This document shows, piece by piece, positions 25,915 to 34,537 of a stretch of DNA of 64,000 nucleotides. This DNA comes from Leptolinea sp. UBA5203 (lineage in GTDB: Bacteria > Chloroflexota > Anaerolineae > Anaerolineales > Anaerolineaceae), in contig DHVR01000030.1 in NCBI GenBank assembly GCA_002412765.1, positions 62,001 through 126,000 on the forward strand, given 5' to 3'. Within the stretch, counting starts at the first letter, position 1. Each line of letters starts with the position of its first letter. A program made the translations under genes and the position numbers. The notes under the pieces were generated by a model that did no database searches, was not told the DNA's origin, and saw nothing but the letters and a program-made list of their open reading frames with translations.

Positions 25915-26310
25915 ATGGCAATTACATGGTCAAATCAATATGCCACCAGTGTTCCCGAAATTGATGAACACCACAAAACCATTATTACCCAATTAAATAC
26001 CCTGCACGATCAAATGAAACAAGGCAAAGGCAAGCAGGAGATTATTTCCACCCTGGAATTCCTAACCACTTATACCAAAATGCATTTCGCTGCCGAAGAG
26101 AAGCTGATGCAGGATTATCGCTGCCCCGTGGCTGAATTGAATAAGCAGCAGCATGTAGAATTCATTCAAAAGGTAGTCGCCTTTGGAAAAAGATTCGAAG
26201 TGGAAGGGGCCAGCCCAACCCTGACCCTGGCCATCCAACATGAATTGACGGATTGGATTCTCAATCACATCTTAAAAATTGACCAGCAACTCAAAAATTG
26301 TGTACAATGA
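25915..26310 (+). CDS. bacteriohemerythrin
   Basis: A 131-residue four-helix-bundle hemerythrin. Ligand motifs appear in order: DEHHKTII (first His), a helix-2 His in TKMHFAAEEKLM with Glu, the pair in NKQQHVEFI, and DWILNHILKID (last His and Asp). Such proteins bind O2 at a di-iron centre and store, deliver or sense oxygen. AAGGAG precedes the ATG at 25915, so the longer frame from 25861 is not used. It is the second of three tandem copies; DNA and protein similarity to the frameshifted first copy is high, pointing to local duplication. The cluster ends with an iron/manganese transporter fused to a ferritin-like domain. Confidence 0.9.
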   Translation: MAITWSNQYATSVPEIDEHHKTIITQLNTLHDQMKQGKGKQEIISTLEFLTTYTKMHFAAEEKLMQDYRCPVAELNKQQHVEFIQKVVAFGKRFEVEGASPTLTLAIQHELTDWILNHILKIDQQLKNCVQ

Positions 26311-26373
26311 GGGTGATTTATCATCTCAGCCAATCAATCAAATTGGAACCTATTATTGGGGTTAAATTTACAT

Positions 26374-26799
26374 ATGACAAGCAAATGGTCAACTCAATAC
26401 CTTACTGGGGTAAAAGAAATTGATGAACAACACTTTACCATCATCAAGAAGTTATTCGAAATTGAAAATCTTATCAGGCTTCCCCATTCAAAATCAGAAA
26501 TATTAGACGCGCTCATGTTTTTGGAGACCTATTCTCTAACTCACTTTACATATGAAGAACGAGTAATGGAAGAGAAAAAATGTTCCGCCCGGGAAGAAAA
26601 CAAGCAACAACACGCTGTATTCATGCAATATATTCATTCATTGAATCTTAAATTTACCGAGGGGCAGCTTTCTGATGATACACTGATCTCTATGCAAAAA
26701 GAACTAACGGATTGGGTGGCAAACCACATTCTGCAGATTGATATGCAAATGAATCTACAACCGTCTGTGGGTGAAAAAATCACGGAAAATGAAATCTGA
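26374..26799 (+). CDS. bacteriohemerythrin, third and more divergent copy
   Basis: A 141-residue hemerythrin. It has KWSTQYLTGVKEIDEQHFTI with the first His, LETYSLTHFTYEERVMEEKKC, ENKQQHAVFMQYIH, and DWVANHILQIDMQ with the last ligands, so the di-iron site is complete. A C-terminal extension of about 15 residues is absent from the other copies. I start at ATG 26374, which lines up with the other copies; a TTG at 26356 would add six residues. The gap to the previous gene is about 60 bases and to the VIT1-type gene 18 bases, so it is probably co-transcribed with the latter. Confidence 0.85.
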   Translation: MTSKWSTQYLTGVKEIDEQHFTIIKKLFEIENLIRLPHSKSEILDALMFLETYSLTHFTYEERVMEEKKCSAREENKQQHAVFMQYIHSLNLKFTEGQLSDDTLISMQKELTDWVANHILQIDMQMNLQPSVGEKITENEI

Positions 26800-26817
26800 A
26801 AAATTAAGGGATAGGAT

Positions 26818-27699
26818 ATGCAAAGTTTGAATCCAACTGGAGCAACTCAAAAAATCCTGCTGAGTATGCAGCAGGATGAAATTAATAGTTACTATACTTA
26901 CAAGAAGCTGGCGCTATTGGTAAAAGATCCTGCGAACAGTCAGGTGATTTCCTCCATTGCGGATGCAGAACTAAAACACTATGGCACGCTCAAGGCGATT
27001 ACCCATCAAGACATTAAACCTCAAGGCGGTAAGATTAATTTCTTTGTCGGGTTATGCAGAGTACTAGGCCTTACCTTTGGCATTAAATTAATGGAAAGGG
27101 GTGAAGAGCAGGCGCAAGTTACTTACAAATCGCTGATTTCACTTTATCCCCAATTAGAAGAGATTTGGCAGGATGAAGAAAAGCATGAAGCTGAGTTGCT
27201 GGAGATGCTGGATGAGGAAGGATTAAGGTATGCGGGTTCCGTGGTATTAGGGCTTAATGATGCACTGGTAGAGTTGACCGGAGCTCTGGCTGGACTAACC
27301 TTTGCTTTTCAAAACACACACATTATTGCCCTGGCCGGTATGATCACCGGAATCTCCGCGTCTTTTTCCATGGCAGCGTCGGAATATCTTTCCAGCAAAG
27401 CAGATCCTGAAGGACAGGATCCGATTAAGTCAGCCATCTATACTGGCATCGCCTACATCTTCACGGTCGTCCTGCTGATTTTTCCGTATCTCGTGGCCGA
27501 GAATTATTTAGTCTGTCTAGCCTGGACCATTGTAAATGCCATCCTGATTATTGCTGCCTTTAATTACTACATTTCCGTCGCCAAAGACTTTGATTTTCGA
27601 AAACGCTTTACGGAAATGACCGTCATCAGTTTAGGGGTCGCTTTATTTTCCTTTGGTGTTGGCTTCTTGATCCGCCAAATCTTCGGTATTGATATTTAG
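26818..27699 (+). CDS. ferritin-like domain fused to VIT1/CCC1-type Fe/Mn transporter (MbfA-like)
   Basis: A 293-residue two-domain protein. Residues 1-135 form a rubrerythrin/ferritin-like helical bundle with metal-binding Glu/His pairs (QQDEINSYYTYKKL, DAELKHYGTLKAI, ERGEEQAQ, WQDEEKHEAELLEML). Residues 140-293 are a VIT1/CCC1 membrane domain of about five helices with GLNDALVELTGALAGL and SMAASEYLSSKA, the family signatures. Known fusions of this order (MbfA) export iron or bind it under oxidative stress. Together with the O2-binding hemerythrins just upstream and the Mn2+-regulated ATPase, it suggests a local iron/manganese and oxygen homeostasis module. The following SDR gene starts one base after its stop. 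Confidence 0.88.
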   Translation: MQSLNPTGATQKILLSMQQDEINSYYTYKKLALLVKDPANSQVISSIADAELKHYGTLKAITHQDIKPQGGKINFFVGLCRVLGLTFGIKLMERGEEQAQVTYKSLISLYPQLEEIWQDEEKHEAELLEMLDEEGLRYAGSVVLGLNDALVELTGALAGLTFAFQNTHIIALAGMITGISASFSMAASEYLSSKADPEGQDPIKSAIYTGIAYIFTVVLLIFPYLVAENYLVCLAWTIVNAILIIAAFNYYISVAKDFDFRKRFTEMTVISLGVALFSFGVGFLIRQIFGIDI

Positions 27700-27700
27700 T

Positions 27701-28501
27701 ATGCCAGGGGATCAACCATCCAAAGCCCATAACGCTGTCATTACCGGTGCATCCAGCGGTATTGGAAAAGCCTTTGCATGCAGATTAGCCAGCCAGGGAG
27801 TTGATCTTCTCCTCATTGCACGACGGGAAGATCGCCTGGCTGCCCTTTCAGCAGAGCTTCAACAAAAATACGCCTGTAGGTGTGAGACCCTGGCCTTGGA
27901 TCTTTCCGACCCTGCCAATATTGAACTTTTGGCGAATAAGATCAGAAATCTCCCCGCCCTGCATTTCTTGATCAACAACGCGGGTTTTGGCATCCAGGGT
28001 GATTTTGTAGCCAATGATCCCAAAAGAGAAACCGAAATGATCCATCTGCATGTCCTGGCAACCAACCAGCTCTGCCAGGCAGCCCTGCCGATTATGATGC
28101 AGCAAAAATCGGGCGTCATGATCAATGTGGCATCTGTGGCTGGCTTGATGTTAACCCCGCATCATATTAACTATGATGCCACCAAAGGTTATATAATTCT
28201 CTTCAGCAAAGTGCTAGCAGAAGAATATCGCGCTTACGGAATCCAGGTTCAAGCCCTGTGCCCGGGTTATACCCGGACGGAATTTCATCAGCAGAATGAT
28301 TTCTCAACGTTTGATACAAGCAAAATGCCTTCCCTTTTATGGATGACACCCGAGACTGTGGTTGAGAAATCCCTGGCGGCTTTGAAGCACAAGAGAGTAG
28401 TTTATATTCCCGGTTTGCTCAACCAACTAATGACCTGGGTATTTACTCAGCCCTTGTTCAGGGCAATCATTGTGCCAGTTTATCGGCGAATGGTCAAATA
28501 A
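27701..28501 (+). CDS. short-chain dehydrogenase/reductase
   Basis: A 266-residue classical SDR. It has the cofactor motif TGASSGIG (15-22), a basic residue after strand 2 (ARREDRL) that favours NADPH, DLSDP, the NNAG motif (FLINNAGFG), catalytic Ser in NVASVAG, the YxxxK pair in NYDATKGY, and CPGYTRTEF. It should oxidise or reduce a small alcohol/carbonyl substrate; sequence resembles the broad 'YqjQ/DltE-like' SDRs, without further precision. The ATG at 27701 follows the transporter's stop by one base, so the gene is in the same operon, though no ribosome site of its own is visible. The last residues (WVFTQPLFRAIIVPVYRRMVK) form a hydrophobic-basic tail that may touch the membrane. Confidence 0.88.
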   Translation: MPGDQPSKAHNAVITGASSGIGKAFACRLASQGVDLLLIARREDRLAALSAELQQKYACRCETLALDLSDPANIELLANKIRNLPALHFLINNAGFGIQGDFVANDPKRETEMIHLHVLATNQLCQAALPIMMQQKSGVMINVASVAGLMLTPHHINYDATKGYIILFSKVLAEEYRAYGIQVQALCPGYTRTEFHQQNDFSTFDTSKMPSLLWMTPETVVEKSLAALKHKRVVYIPGLLNQLMTWVFTQPLFRAIIVPVYRRMVK

Positions 28502-28597
28502 TTCGTTATCGCCCGTGTAAAAAAAGTTCTCAACAAGAGTTGTGGAAAATCAGGAATCGAACCGTGTAATAGCTTGCAGGTCAATGCTGGAAATCCA

Positions 28598-29689
28598 TTA
28601 ATGACAATCTTGATTTCCGCTGTCGGTAAATCCGTCAGGCGATACGGGAATAAACTTCCAGGAATACCAGCCATCCCCCAAGGATAAATTCAACACCCCA
28701 AAGGTGCTTGAATCAATCACTTCACTATTTTGAGTGGAATTGTATAAACCGCGAAGGCTGGCTCCTCCCGTTCCCACAATAAAACTTCGGGTCCCATTTT
28801 CATAATCCATCACGCCCTCCTCATTCATAGGGGAAAAGCGTTCATAGAAATGGTCATGTCCATTTAAAACCAACTCAACACCATAGCGTGCCACCAGGCC
28901 CCAGATGGTATCCATTTCATTGTTGTTTCCATGCCAACCACTGCTCCAGCGTGGAGTATGCCACATGGCCAGCGTACAGCGTTGCCGATTTTGTTGTAGA
29001 TCCTGTTCAAGCCAACGAGCCATTTCCGAATCGGAACCACAACCACCAATTTGATTACAATTACTATTCAAAGCAATAATATGCCAATCCCCCAGGTTAC
29101 GGCTGTAATAACCTTGCTCCAGCGGTCCAGCCAAATCACCAAAATAAGAAAAAAATCCACTGGCATTTTCAGTGTAGTACTCATGATTACCAATCACAGG
29201 GATCATACGATCTTTATATTGTCCCCAGCTTTGGTCAAAACAATTTTGGAAGTCCTCCAGTGAATCAGTATCATTTTGATTGTCCCCCAGGGTAAACACA
29301 TACCCAGGTAAATCTCTCAGAAGCGCAGCTGTCTCCTCATCTGTATCCTGCCCGCAAATGGATATATCTCCTGCGCCGGAAAACATCAAAGCCGGTGGGG
29401 TGGGTGTTCCGGTGAAAAAAGGCGTGGCAGTAATCGTTGAAGTGGCAGATTCGGTGCTGGTTGATGTGGAAGTGCGGCTGGATGTACGAGTGAAAGTGGG
29501 GGTTGGAGTAATGGTTGACGTCAAGGTAGGTTTAATCGGCTGGAATGGAGTACGTGTCCTGGAAGGTGTAGGGGTGAGCGTTATGCTTCCATCCTCCCGT
29601 TCGAGATTTCTATCGGCAGATGGAATGATACAGGCACAGGTAAGAAAGATGACACCGATTATTACACCAACCAGATGTTTTTTTTTCAT
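28598..29689 (-). CDS. secreted metallophosphatase, purple-acid-phosphatase-like
   Basis: A 363-residue exported protein. The N-terminus (MKKKHLVGVIIGVIFLTCAC) is a signal sequence with Cys residues at its end, probably a lipoprotein although the lipobox is imperfect. A Thr/Pro/Ser stalk follows (about 30-95). The catalytic domain has the metallophosphoesterase motifs in order: SGAGDIS (first Asp), TLGDNQND (GDN), VIGNHEYY (GNHE), AMWHTPRW and LNGHDHFYER (GHDH). It should hydrolyse a phosphomonoester or diester outside the cell with two metal ions. I start at 29689, where the signal peptide begins; the 33-base longer frame has no support. It is transcribed divergently from a DMT transporter gene. 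Confidence 0.88.
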   Translation of the reverse strand: MKKKHLVGVIIGVIFLTCACIIPSADRNLEREDGSITLTPTPSRTRTPFQPIKPTLTSTITPTPTFTRTSSRTSTSTSTESATSTITATPFFTGTPTPPALMFSGAGDISICGQDTDEETAALLRDLPGYVFTLGDNQNDTDSLEDFQNCFDQSWGQYKDRMIPVIGNHEYYTENASGFFSYFGDLAGPLEQGYYSRNLGDWHIIALNSNCNQIGGCGSDSEMARWLEQDLQQNRQRCTLAMWHTPRWSSGWHGNNNEMDTIWGLVARYGVELVLNGHDHFYERFSPMNEEGVMDYENGTRSFIVGTGGASLRGLYNSTQNSEVIDSSTFGVLNLSLGDGWYSWKFIPVSPDGFTDSGNQDCH

Positions 29690-29745
29690 ATTCCAACCAT
29701 TTGTTTCATGATAATTTCTCAAATCAAACTATAATAGTAATCCTG

Positions 29746-30696
29746 ATGGGAACTCAACTAATTCATATCGCATTATCTCAGAAAAATAAATCCATCCTCG
29801 CCGGTTTATTTGTGACAGGCTTATGGGCCACATCCTGGGTATTGATCAAATTTGGGCTAAAGGATATGCCGCCCATTTTGTTTGTCGGATTACGGTATAC
29901 CGTGGCTTTTCTGTGCTTATTGCCTTTTTACTTCCACTTGATTCAAAAAAAGAAAGTACAACCGATTCCAAATTCTCTGGTTTATAAATTGCTATTACTT
30001 GGTTTATTGCTGTATACCATCACGCAGGGAGCCAACTATATCGGATTATCCCGTCTGCCAGCGATCACAACCAACCTCATCTCCAGTTTTGTCTCCCTGA
30101 TTGTTGCATTATTGGGAATTGTTTTAATTAAGGAAAAACCGGCAGGCATTCAATGGCTGGGATTGATGTTGGTAATGGGCGGAACCTGGGTTTATTTTGC
30201 CGGCAACACCCAGAGCACCACCGATTGGGTGGGGATTTTGATTGTTTTCGGCGGTGTAATAAGCTCGGCTTTGGCAGTCATCCTGGGTAGATCGATCAAT
30301 CAATACAGCGGCCTGCATCCTCTTCAAATCACCACACTCAGTATGGGCAGCGGCGGGGTCCTGCTTTTGTTGATTGGCTTGATGGTTGAAACCATGCCGG
30401 CTTCTTTCAGTTTGATGAGCATCGCCATTATTCTCTGGTTGGCGGTAGTCAATACGGCCTTTGCTTTCACGGTTTGGAACTGGACGCTGCAATCCTTAAC
30501 TGCCGTCGAATCCAGTGTGATCAACAGTGCCATGCAAATTGAAATCCCCATCATGGCGGTACTCTTCTTAAACGAAACCCTGAATTGGCGAACTTTCTTT
30601 GGACTGGTTCTGGCCGCAGCAGGGATCGTGACTGTTCAAGTGGGTAAAACCTGGATGAACAAACTCCATTATCAACCGAACCATCTCAATCGATAA
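29746..30696 (+). CDS. EamA/DMT-superfamily transporter
   Basis: A 316-residue protein with ten hydrophobic helices forming two EamA repeats (about 14-145 and 160-300). Family marks include GLWATSWVLIKFGL in helix 1, ALRYT-like FVGLRYTVAFLCLLPF in helix 2, and the second repeat's GVISSALAVILGR and NTAFAFTVWNWTLQSLTAVESSV. Such proteins export amino acids, nucleosides or other metabolites; the substrate is not predictable. The ATG at 29746 is preceded by TATAAT (29730-29735), which would place the transcript start almost at the ATG, so the mRNA may have nearly no leader; no ribosome site is visible. It is divergent from the metallophosphatase. Confidence 0.88.
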   Translation: MGTQLIHIALSQKNKSILAGLFVTGLWATSWVLIKFGLKDMPPILFVGLRYTVAFLCLLPFYFHLIQKKKVQPIPNSLVYKLLLLGLLLYTITQGANYIGLSRLPAITTNLISSFVSLIVALLGIVLIKEKPAGIQWLGLMLVMGGTWVYFAGNTQSTTDWVGILIVFGGVISSALAVILGRSINQYSGLHPLQITTLSMGSGGVLLLLIGLMVETMPASFSLMSIAIILWLAVVNTAFAFTVWNWTLQSLTAVESSVINSAMQIEIPIMAVLFLNETLNWRTFFGLVLAAAGIVTVQVGKTWMNKLHYQPNHLNR

Positions 30697-30723
30697 ATTT
30701 CGCCCGATTCTTCGCTCTATGGC

Positions 30724-31095
30724 TTATTCCGAGAGACTACCATCCGGCAGAATGGCGCCTGTCATGGAAGCCCCAGTAGTGTTGGTTCCCATGATATCAG
30801 CGCCCGTCAGGTTGGTTTTACGCAAGGAAGCCCCGCGTAGATCAGCCCCGACCAGATTCGCATTACTCAAGTTCGCATCGTTAAGGTGGCAGTTGCGCAT
30901 GTTGGCGCTGCGCAAAGTAGCCCCGGAGAGATCCACGCCATTTAAATTAGCATCCACCAGGACCACACCCTGTAAATAAGCCCCTTTTAAATCCAGGCCG
31001 CGTAAATCCGCCCCTTCCAGGTCCACACCAGGCAGCCAGAGGGGTTTGGGTTGATTCATCAGCATAAAAAGTTGGTAACGATTAAACTCCGCCAT
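30724..31095 (-). CDS. pentapeptide repeat protein
   Basis: A 123-residue protein. From about 22 to 118 it is made of tandem A(D/N)LxG-type pentapeptides (LEGADLRGLDLKGAYLQG and so on, about 19 units), which fold into a right-handed quadrilateral beta helix. The first 20 residues (FNRYQLFMLMNQPKPLWLPG) are a short helical cap. There is no signal peptide. Roles of such small proteins range from DNA mimicry to scaffolding and cannot be told here. AGGAAG precedes the ATG. It starts eight bases after the stop of the alpha/beta hydrolase-fold gene and is very probably in its operon. Confidence 0.9.
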   Translation of the reverse strand: MAEFNRYQLFMLMNQPKPLWLPGVDLEGADLRGLDLKGAYLQGVVLVDANLNGVDLSGATLRSANMRNCHLNDANLSNANLVGADLRGASLRKTNLTGADIMGTNTTGASMTGAILPDGSLSE

Positions 31096-31103
31096 ATTTC
31101 TTC

Positions 31104-32021
31104 CTAAGCCTGGTTAAGGCCTTCTTTTCTTTCAGCATCTTCCAGAAAATCCTGGATTACTTGATTTACAAGCTGCGGATACAACAAATGAACATGGTTT
31201 TGCCCCTGAGCAAAGCGATGGACTTTTGCATTTGGATACATTTTCTTTAAAGCAGGGATGCTTTTCAAGGTAATATTATCATCTTCAGAGGCCAGGAACA
31301 GCAGCTCACCCTGCCAGGATCGAATTCTGGCCGCCATAAATTCAAATTTCTTTTTCATGGCATGGGAATTTCTTACATAGCCAAGCACCATTTTCTTCTT
31401 CAATCCCTGAATGGAATCCCGGTAATAGGCAATGGTGAAATTCCGCCAATCGCTATCCATAGGCAAATCCTTTTCCAAAGGACGAAGCATAAAGGATCGG
31501 ATCATACCTTCGCTGGTGCGATTGTAAAAATTCAAGGTATTGCGGGTACGCAGATCATGAATGGCTTCGCTATCCCCGAGAATATCACAATGTGAGATCA
31601 CCAAATGGGAGACCCTTTCGGGGTGTTTGTGCAGGAAGGCTTGAGCCAACTCACCGCCTGCAGCCAGACCAATAAAAATAGCTTTCTTCACCCCTTCTGC
31701 GTCCATCATGGCCAGGAGGGCATCACAGACCTGATCGATATCATAAATTTCCTGCCGGGCATACGCATCCGGCATCAGCATCACAGAATTATCCGCAAAA
31801 ACCTGTGCGGTTGTCATCCAGATATCCGCCAAGGTGAATCCCCCTGGAAGGAGCACCATGCTGCGTTCACCGCTTCCGATTTTTCGATAGCGCCACACCG
31901 TTTGATTATGGGATATGGTCTTATAGACAGCTTTTTCACGAAAAGTCATAAGCTGCTCTTTTTGTTCATTGGGAACATTTGTAAAAAAATCTTCAAAGGT
32001 CTTCGGTTTAAAAAACCACAT
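31104..32021 (-). CDS. alpha/beta hydrolase-fold protein lacking the nucleophile Ser
   Basis: A 305-residue protein with the overall pattern of an alpha/beta hydrolase: an oxyanion strand (MVLLPGGF), a nucleophile-elbow position and a late strand-His (VHRFAQGQNHVHLLYPQLVNQ). The elbow, normally G-x-S-x-G, reads FIGLAAGGEL, with Ala120 in place of the Ser, so classical hydrolysis is not expected. The first 45 residues (FEDFFTNVPNEQKEQLM) are an unusual N-terminal cap. It might be a binding or regulatory protein, or use another residue. It is the first gene of a unit with the pentapeptide repeat gene. A sequencing error at one base (GCA instead of TCA) cannot be excluded. Confidence 0.7.
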   Translation of the reverse strand: MWFFKPKTFEDFFTNVPNEQKEQLMTFREKAVYKTISHNQTVWRYRKIGSGERSMVLLPGGFTLADIWMTTAQVFADNSVMLMPDAYARQEIYDIDQVCDALLAMMDAEGVKKAIFIGLAAGGELAQAFLHKHPERVSHLVISHCDILGDSEAIHDLRTRNTLNFYNRTSEGMIRSFMLRPLEKDLPMDSDWRNFTIAYYRDSIQGLKKKMVLGYVRNSHAMKKKFEFMAARIRSWQGELLFLASEDDNITLKSIPALKKMYPNAKVHRFAQGQNHVHLLYPQLVNQVIQDFLEDAERKEGLNQA

Positions 32022-32224
32022 GGTCTCTTGTTTCCTTATTCATAAAAATCAGGGTTTTACCCGGTTAAAGAAAGAATCTTGACACCCTTCGTCAATTCTC
32101 TTTGATGGAAGGGAGGGTTAGCCGATAAGTCAGAAAATTAAATGATTTGCTTATGAATACTGTCTTCTATTTCAAACAAGTCAATCGACATCAGGTTCAT
32201 TTTAAACGATTCTGCCAGTTTCCG

Positions 32225-32797
32225 TTAGTGTCCAACGTCAGGATTCCAATCAGAGATGGGAATCTGCCAGCCCAATTGTTCCTTCCACTCCAAAGCCAAC
32301 CGATCAATGGATTGAATGAATTCATCTTTTCCATTCGTATAGGCGACCGGGTCAAATTTATAGCGCTCGGCCAACTCAACTTTCAGTGCCGCATAAGCTT
32401 TCGTTTCCAATGGGTGACAGCGCAGATAATCCCTGAAAAGCAAATGCCGCTCTACTTGCGGGGAGCCGTGTTCAAAGACATGCAAATGGGTTTTATGTAC
32501 CCGGTCCCCCTGATGGAAATATCGCCTGCCTGGAATGCCGAATTCCCCTCTGGGGGTGTAGCCCAGAGAACTGATCAATTCATCAAAGGCGTCCACTTTT
32601 TGGATATTCTGCACTACCAACATCAAATCCAGGGTTGATTTGGAAAGCAAGCCGGGAACGGCGGTGCTGCCGATATGAAAAATGGATACCCAGCACATCC
32701 AGTATACAGGATAGAGCCTGGATGCCTCCTCAGCGAATTGCTGCGGCCAGGCTGGGTTATAGGGCACCATGATCACTTCTCTCATTTGTTCATTCAT
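32225..32797 (-). CDS. GrpB family protein (UPF0157)
   Basis: A 190-residue protein of the GrpB/UPF0157 family, a nucleotidyltransferase-like fold. Marks are VPYNPAWPQQFAEEASRL, FHIGSTAVPGLLSKSTLDLML (the conserved HIGSTAVPG and the acidic residue after it), THLHVFEHGS and LLFRDYLRCHPL. The usual 'KPIIDI' following the GSTAVPG is SKSTLDL here, keeping the Asp. Some members act in CoA or nucleotide metabolism but most are uncharacterised. GGAG lies nine bases before the ATG at 32797. The gene is alone, divergent from the M32 carboxypeptidase gene; two DnaA boxes lie just upstream. Confidence 0.85.
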   Translation of the reverse strand: MNEQMREVIMVPYNPAWPQQFAEEASRLYPVYWMCWVSIFHIGSTAVPGLLSKSTLDLMLVVQNIQKVDAFDELISSLGYTPRGEFGIPGRRYFHQGDRVHKTHLHVFEHGSPQVERHLLFRDYLRCHPLETKAYAALKVELAERYKFDPVAYTNGKDEFIQSIDRLALEWKEQLGWQIPISDWNPDVGH

Positions 32798-32812
32798 CAG
32801 GGTTGGCTCCTT

Positions 32813-32844
32813 TTATCCACAAGGTTATCCTTATTTTATCCACA
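32813..32844. promoter_or_regulatory. pair of perfect DnaA boxes
   Basis: TTATCCACA occurs at 32813-32821 and at 32836-32844 in the same orientation, with a half-matching TTATCCTTA between (32825-32833). Perfect 9-mers are rare by chance. There is no AT-rich unwinding region here. They may titrate DnaA or put the GrpB or M32 promoters under DnaA control. Confidence 0.6.
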
Positions 32845-32919
32845 ATTTCTCCACTTCAGGGAGAATTGACCTGTGTTTTCAGGGGATAGCTATGTGGAGA
32901 GTCGGGGGATAAAGGCGCC

Positions 32920-32948
32920 TTCAAATTGTCGACAATTTGAGATACAAT
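32920..32948 (+). promoter_or_regulatory. promoter with a 16-bp palindromic operator in its spacer
   Basis: TTCAAA (32920-32925) and TACAAT (32943-32948) are 17 bases apart. The spacer contains most of the perfect 16-bp palindrome AAATTGTCGACAATTT (32923-32938), an ideal place for a repressor dimer. It serves the M32 carboxypeptidase gene starting at 32984. Confidence 0.55.
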
Positions 32949-32983
32949 ATTTTCAAACAACCTATCCCCCAAGAGGAGCGACC

Positions 32984-34513
32984 ATGACAGCCTATCAGGA
33001 CTTTGAAACTTATGTGGCTCAAATTAACGACCTTTGCTGCGTCAATAATTTATTGATGTGGGATGACCAAACGCACAAACCAGCCGGCGGAACCGAAACC
33101 AGAGGCCATCAGATCAAGACCATTTCCGAAATCGCACAGGAACGTTTCACCGATCCAAAGATGATGCGCTTGATTGAATCCGCCGAAAAGGAAACCCAGG
33201 GAGAATCGCCAGATTCACCCCGCGTGAGAGCTTTACAGCAAACCCGTTCTGCTTATGAAATTGTAGCCCGAATCCCACTCGCCCTGGTAGGGGAGTTTTC
33301 AGCACACAAGACCCAGATGCAGCTGGTCTGGCAGGAAGCCCGCGCCAAGGATGATTTCAACCTGTACGCCCCTCATCTGGAAAAAATGGTGGAGATCAAA
33401 AAAAAATACGCCGAAGCGATTGGCTACCAAGCTCATCCTTATGATGCCCTGCTGTTGCGCTACGAACCGGACATGACCGCCGCTCTTTTAAAGACGTTAT
33501 TTGAAGATTTAAAAAAGGGCCTGCTGCCCATCATCCAACGGGCAAACAACCAGGACAAACCCCGCAATGATTTCCTGCATCGGGAATATCCGGTGGAGCT
33601 GCAGAAGAAGTTTGCCAGTGAAGTGGTGCAGCGCTTTGGGTATGACATGAACCGCGGCAATATCGGCGTGGCGCCGCATCCGTTTGAAATTTCCTTCACC
33701 CGCAATGATGTGCGCATCACTACCCGCTTTGATCCGCATTTCATCAACATGGCTTTGTTTGGCTTGTTCCATGAAAGCGGACACGGTATGTACGAGCAGG
33801 GGGCTGATCCTTCCATCACGCGCAGCGCCCTGACCACGGACTTTCTGGGCATGTACGGGGTAGCCGGAGTCAGTTACGGACTTCACGAATCCCAATCCCG
33901 CTTATGGGAGAATATCGTCGGGCGCAGCCTGCCCTTCTGGCGCCACTATTACCCAAGCTTGCAGGCTACCTTCCCACAAGCGTTGCAGGATGTCACCTTG
34001 GATGAATTCTATCGTGCTATCAATCGCGTGGAGCCCAGCCCCATCCGGGTGGAAGCCGACGAAGTGACCTATAATTTTCACATCATGCTGCGCGTGGAAG
34101 TGGAAATGGCCATGTTGGACGGCAGTTTGAAGGTCAAGGATCTGCCGGAGTTCTGGCGGGAAAAGATGATTTCCTATCTCGGATACAGCCCCAAGAATAA
34201 TCGTGAGGGGGCTTTGCAGGACATCCATTGGGCATCCGGCGATTACGGTTCCTTCCCCTGCTATACCATTGGCAACGTCATGTCGGCCCAATTTATGGAA
34301 GCAGCCAGAAAACAAATTCCGGACCTCAACAGCCAGATTGAATCCGCAGAGTTCACCCCTCTGCGCAGCTGGTTGACCGAGAACATCTACCGCCACGGAC
34401 GAACCTTCAGCCCCCATGAACTCATGGTGCGCGCCACCGGCAAACCGCTTTCCACGGATGCCTACTTAAGCTATATTCAAAATAAGTTCGAGGATTTATA
34501 TCCTTCGAAATAA
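32984..34513 (+). CDS. M32 family carboxypeptidase (Taq-type)
   Basis: A 509-residue zinc metallocarboxypeptidase, the usual length of the Thermus (Taq) carboxypeptidase family. The zinc motif HESGH is in ALFGLFHESGHGMYEQG (near 262-266), followed by the third ligand region (LHESQSRLWENIVGR). Other family marks are DPHFINMALF, VEADEVTYNFHIMLR and DIHWASGDYGSFPCYTIGN. It removes C-terminal amino acids from peptides in the cytoplasm. GAGGAG precedes the ATG at 32984, while the longer frame from 32873 overlaps the promoter. It stands alone with a terminator behind. A palindromic operator suggests that it is regulated. Confidence 0.93.
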   Translation: MTAYQDFETYVAQINDLCCVNNLLMWDDQTHKPAGGTETRGHQIKTISEIAQERFTDPKMMRLIESAEKETQGESPDSPRVRALQQTRSAYEIVARIPLALVGEFSAHKTQMQLVWQEARAKDDFNLYAPHLEKMVEIKKKYAEAIGYQAHPYDALLLRYEPDMTAALLKTLFEDLKKGLLPIIQRANNQDKPRNDFLHREYPVELQKKFASEVVQRFGYDMNRGNIGVAPHPFEISFTRNDVRITTRFDPHFINMALFGLFHESGHGMYEQGADPSITRSALTTDFLGMYGVAGVSYGLHESQSRLWENIVGRSLPFWRHYYPSLQATFPQALQDVTLDEFYRAINRVEPSPIRVEADEVTYNFHIMLRVEVEMAMLDGSLKVKDLPEFWREKMISYLGYSPKNNREGALQDIHWASGDYGSFPCYTIGNVMSAQFMEAARKQIPDLNSQIESAEFTPLRSWLTENIYRHGRTFSPHELMVRATGKPLSTDAYLSYIQNKFEDLYPSK

Positions 34514-34537
34514 TATTTTGCGTTTTCAGAGACATAC

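Noticed and set aside
28545..28575. GGTTCGATTCC on the minus strand, like a tRNA T-loop
   Set aside because: The flanking bases do not form the five-pair T stem, and no acceptor or anticodon arm can be drawn around it.
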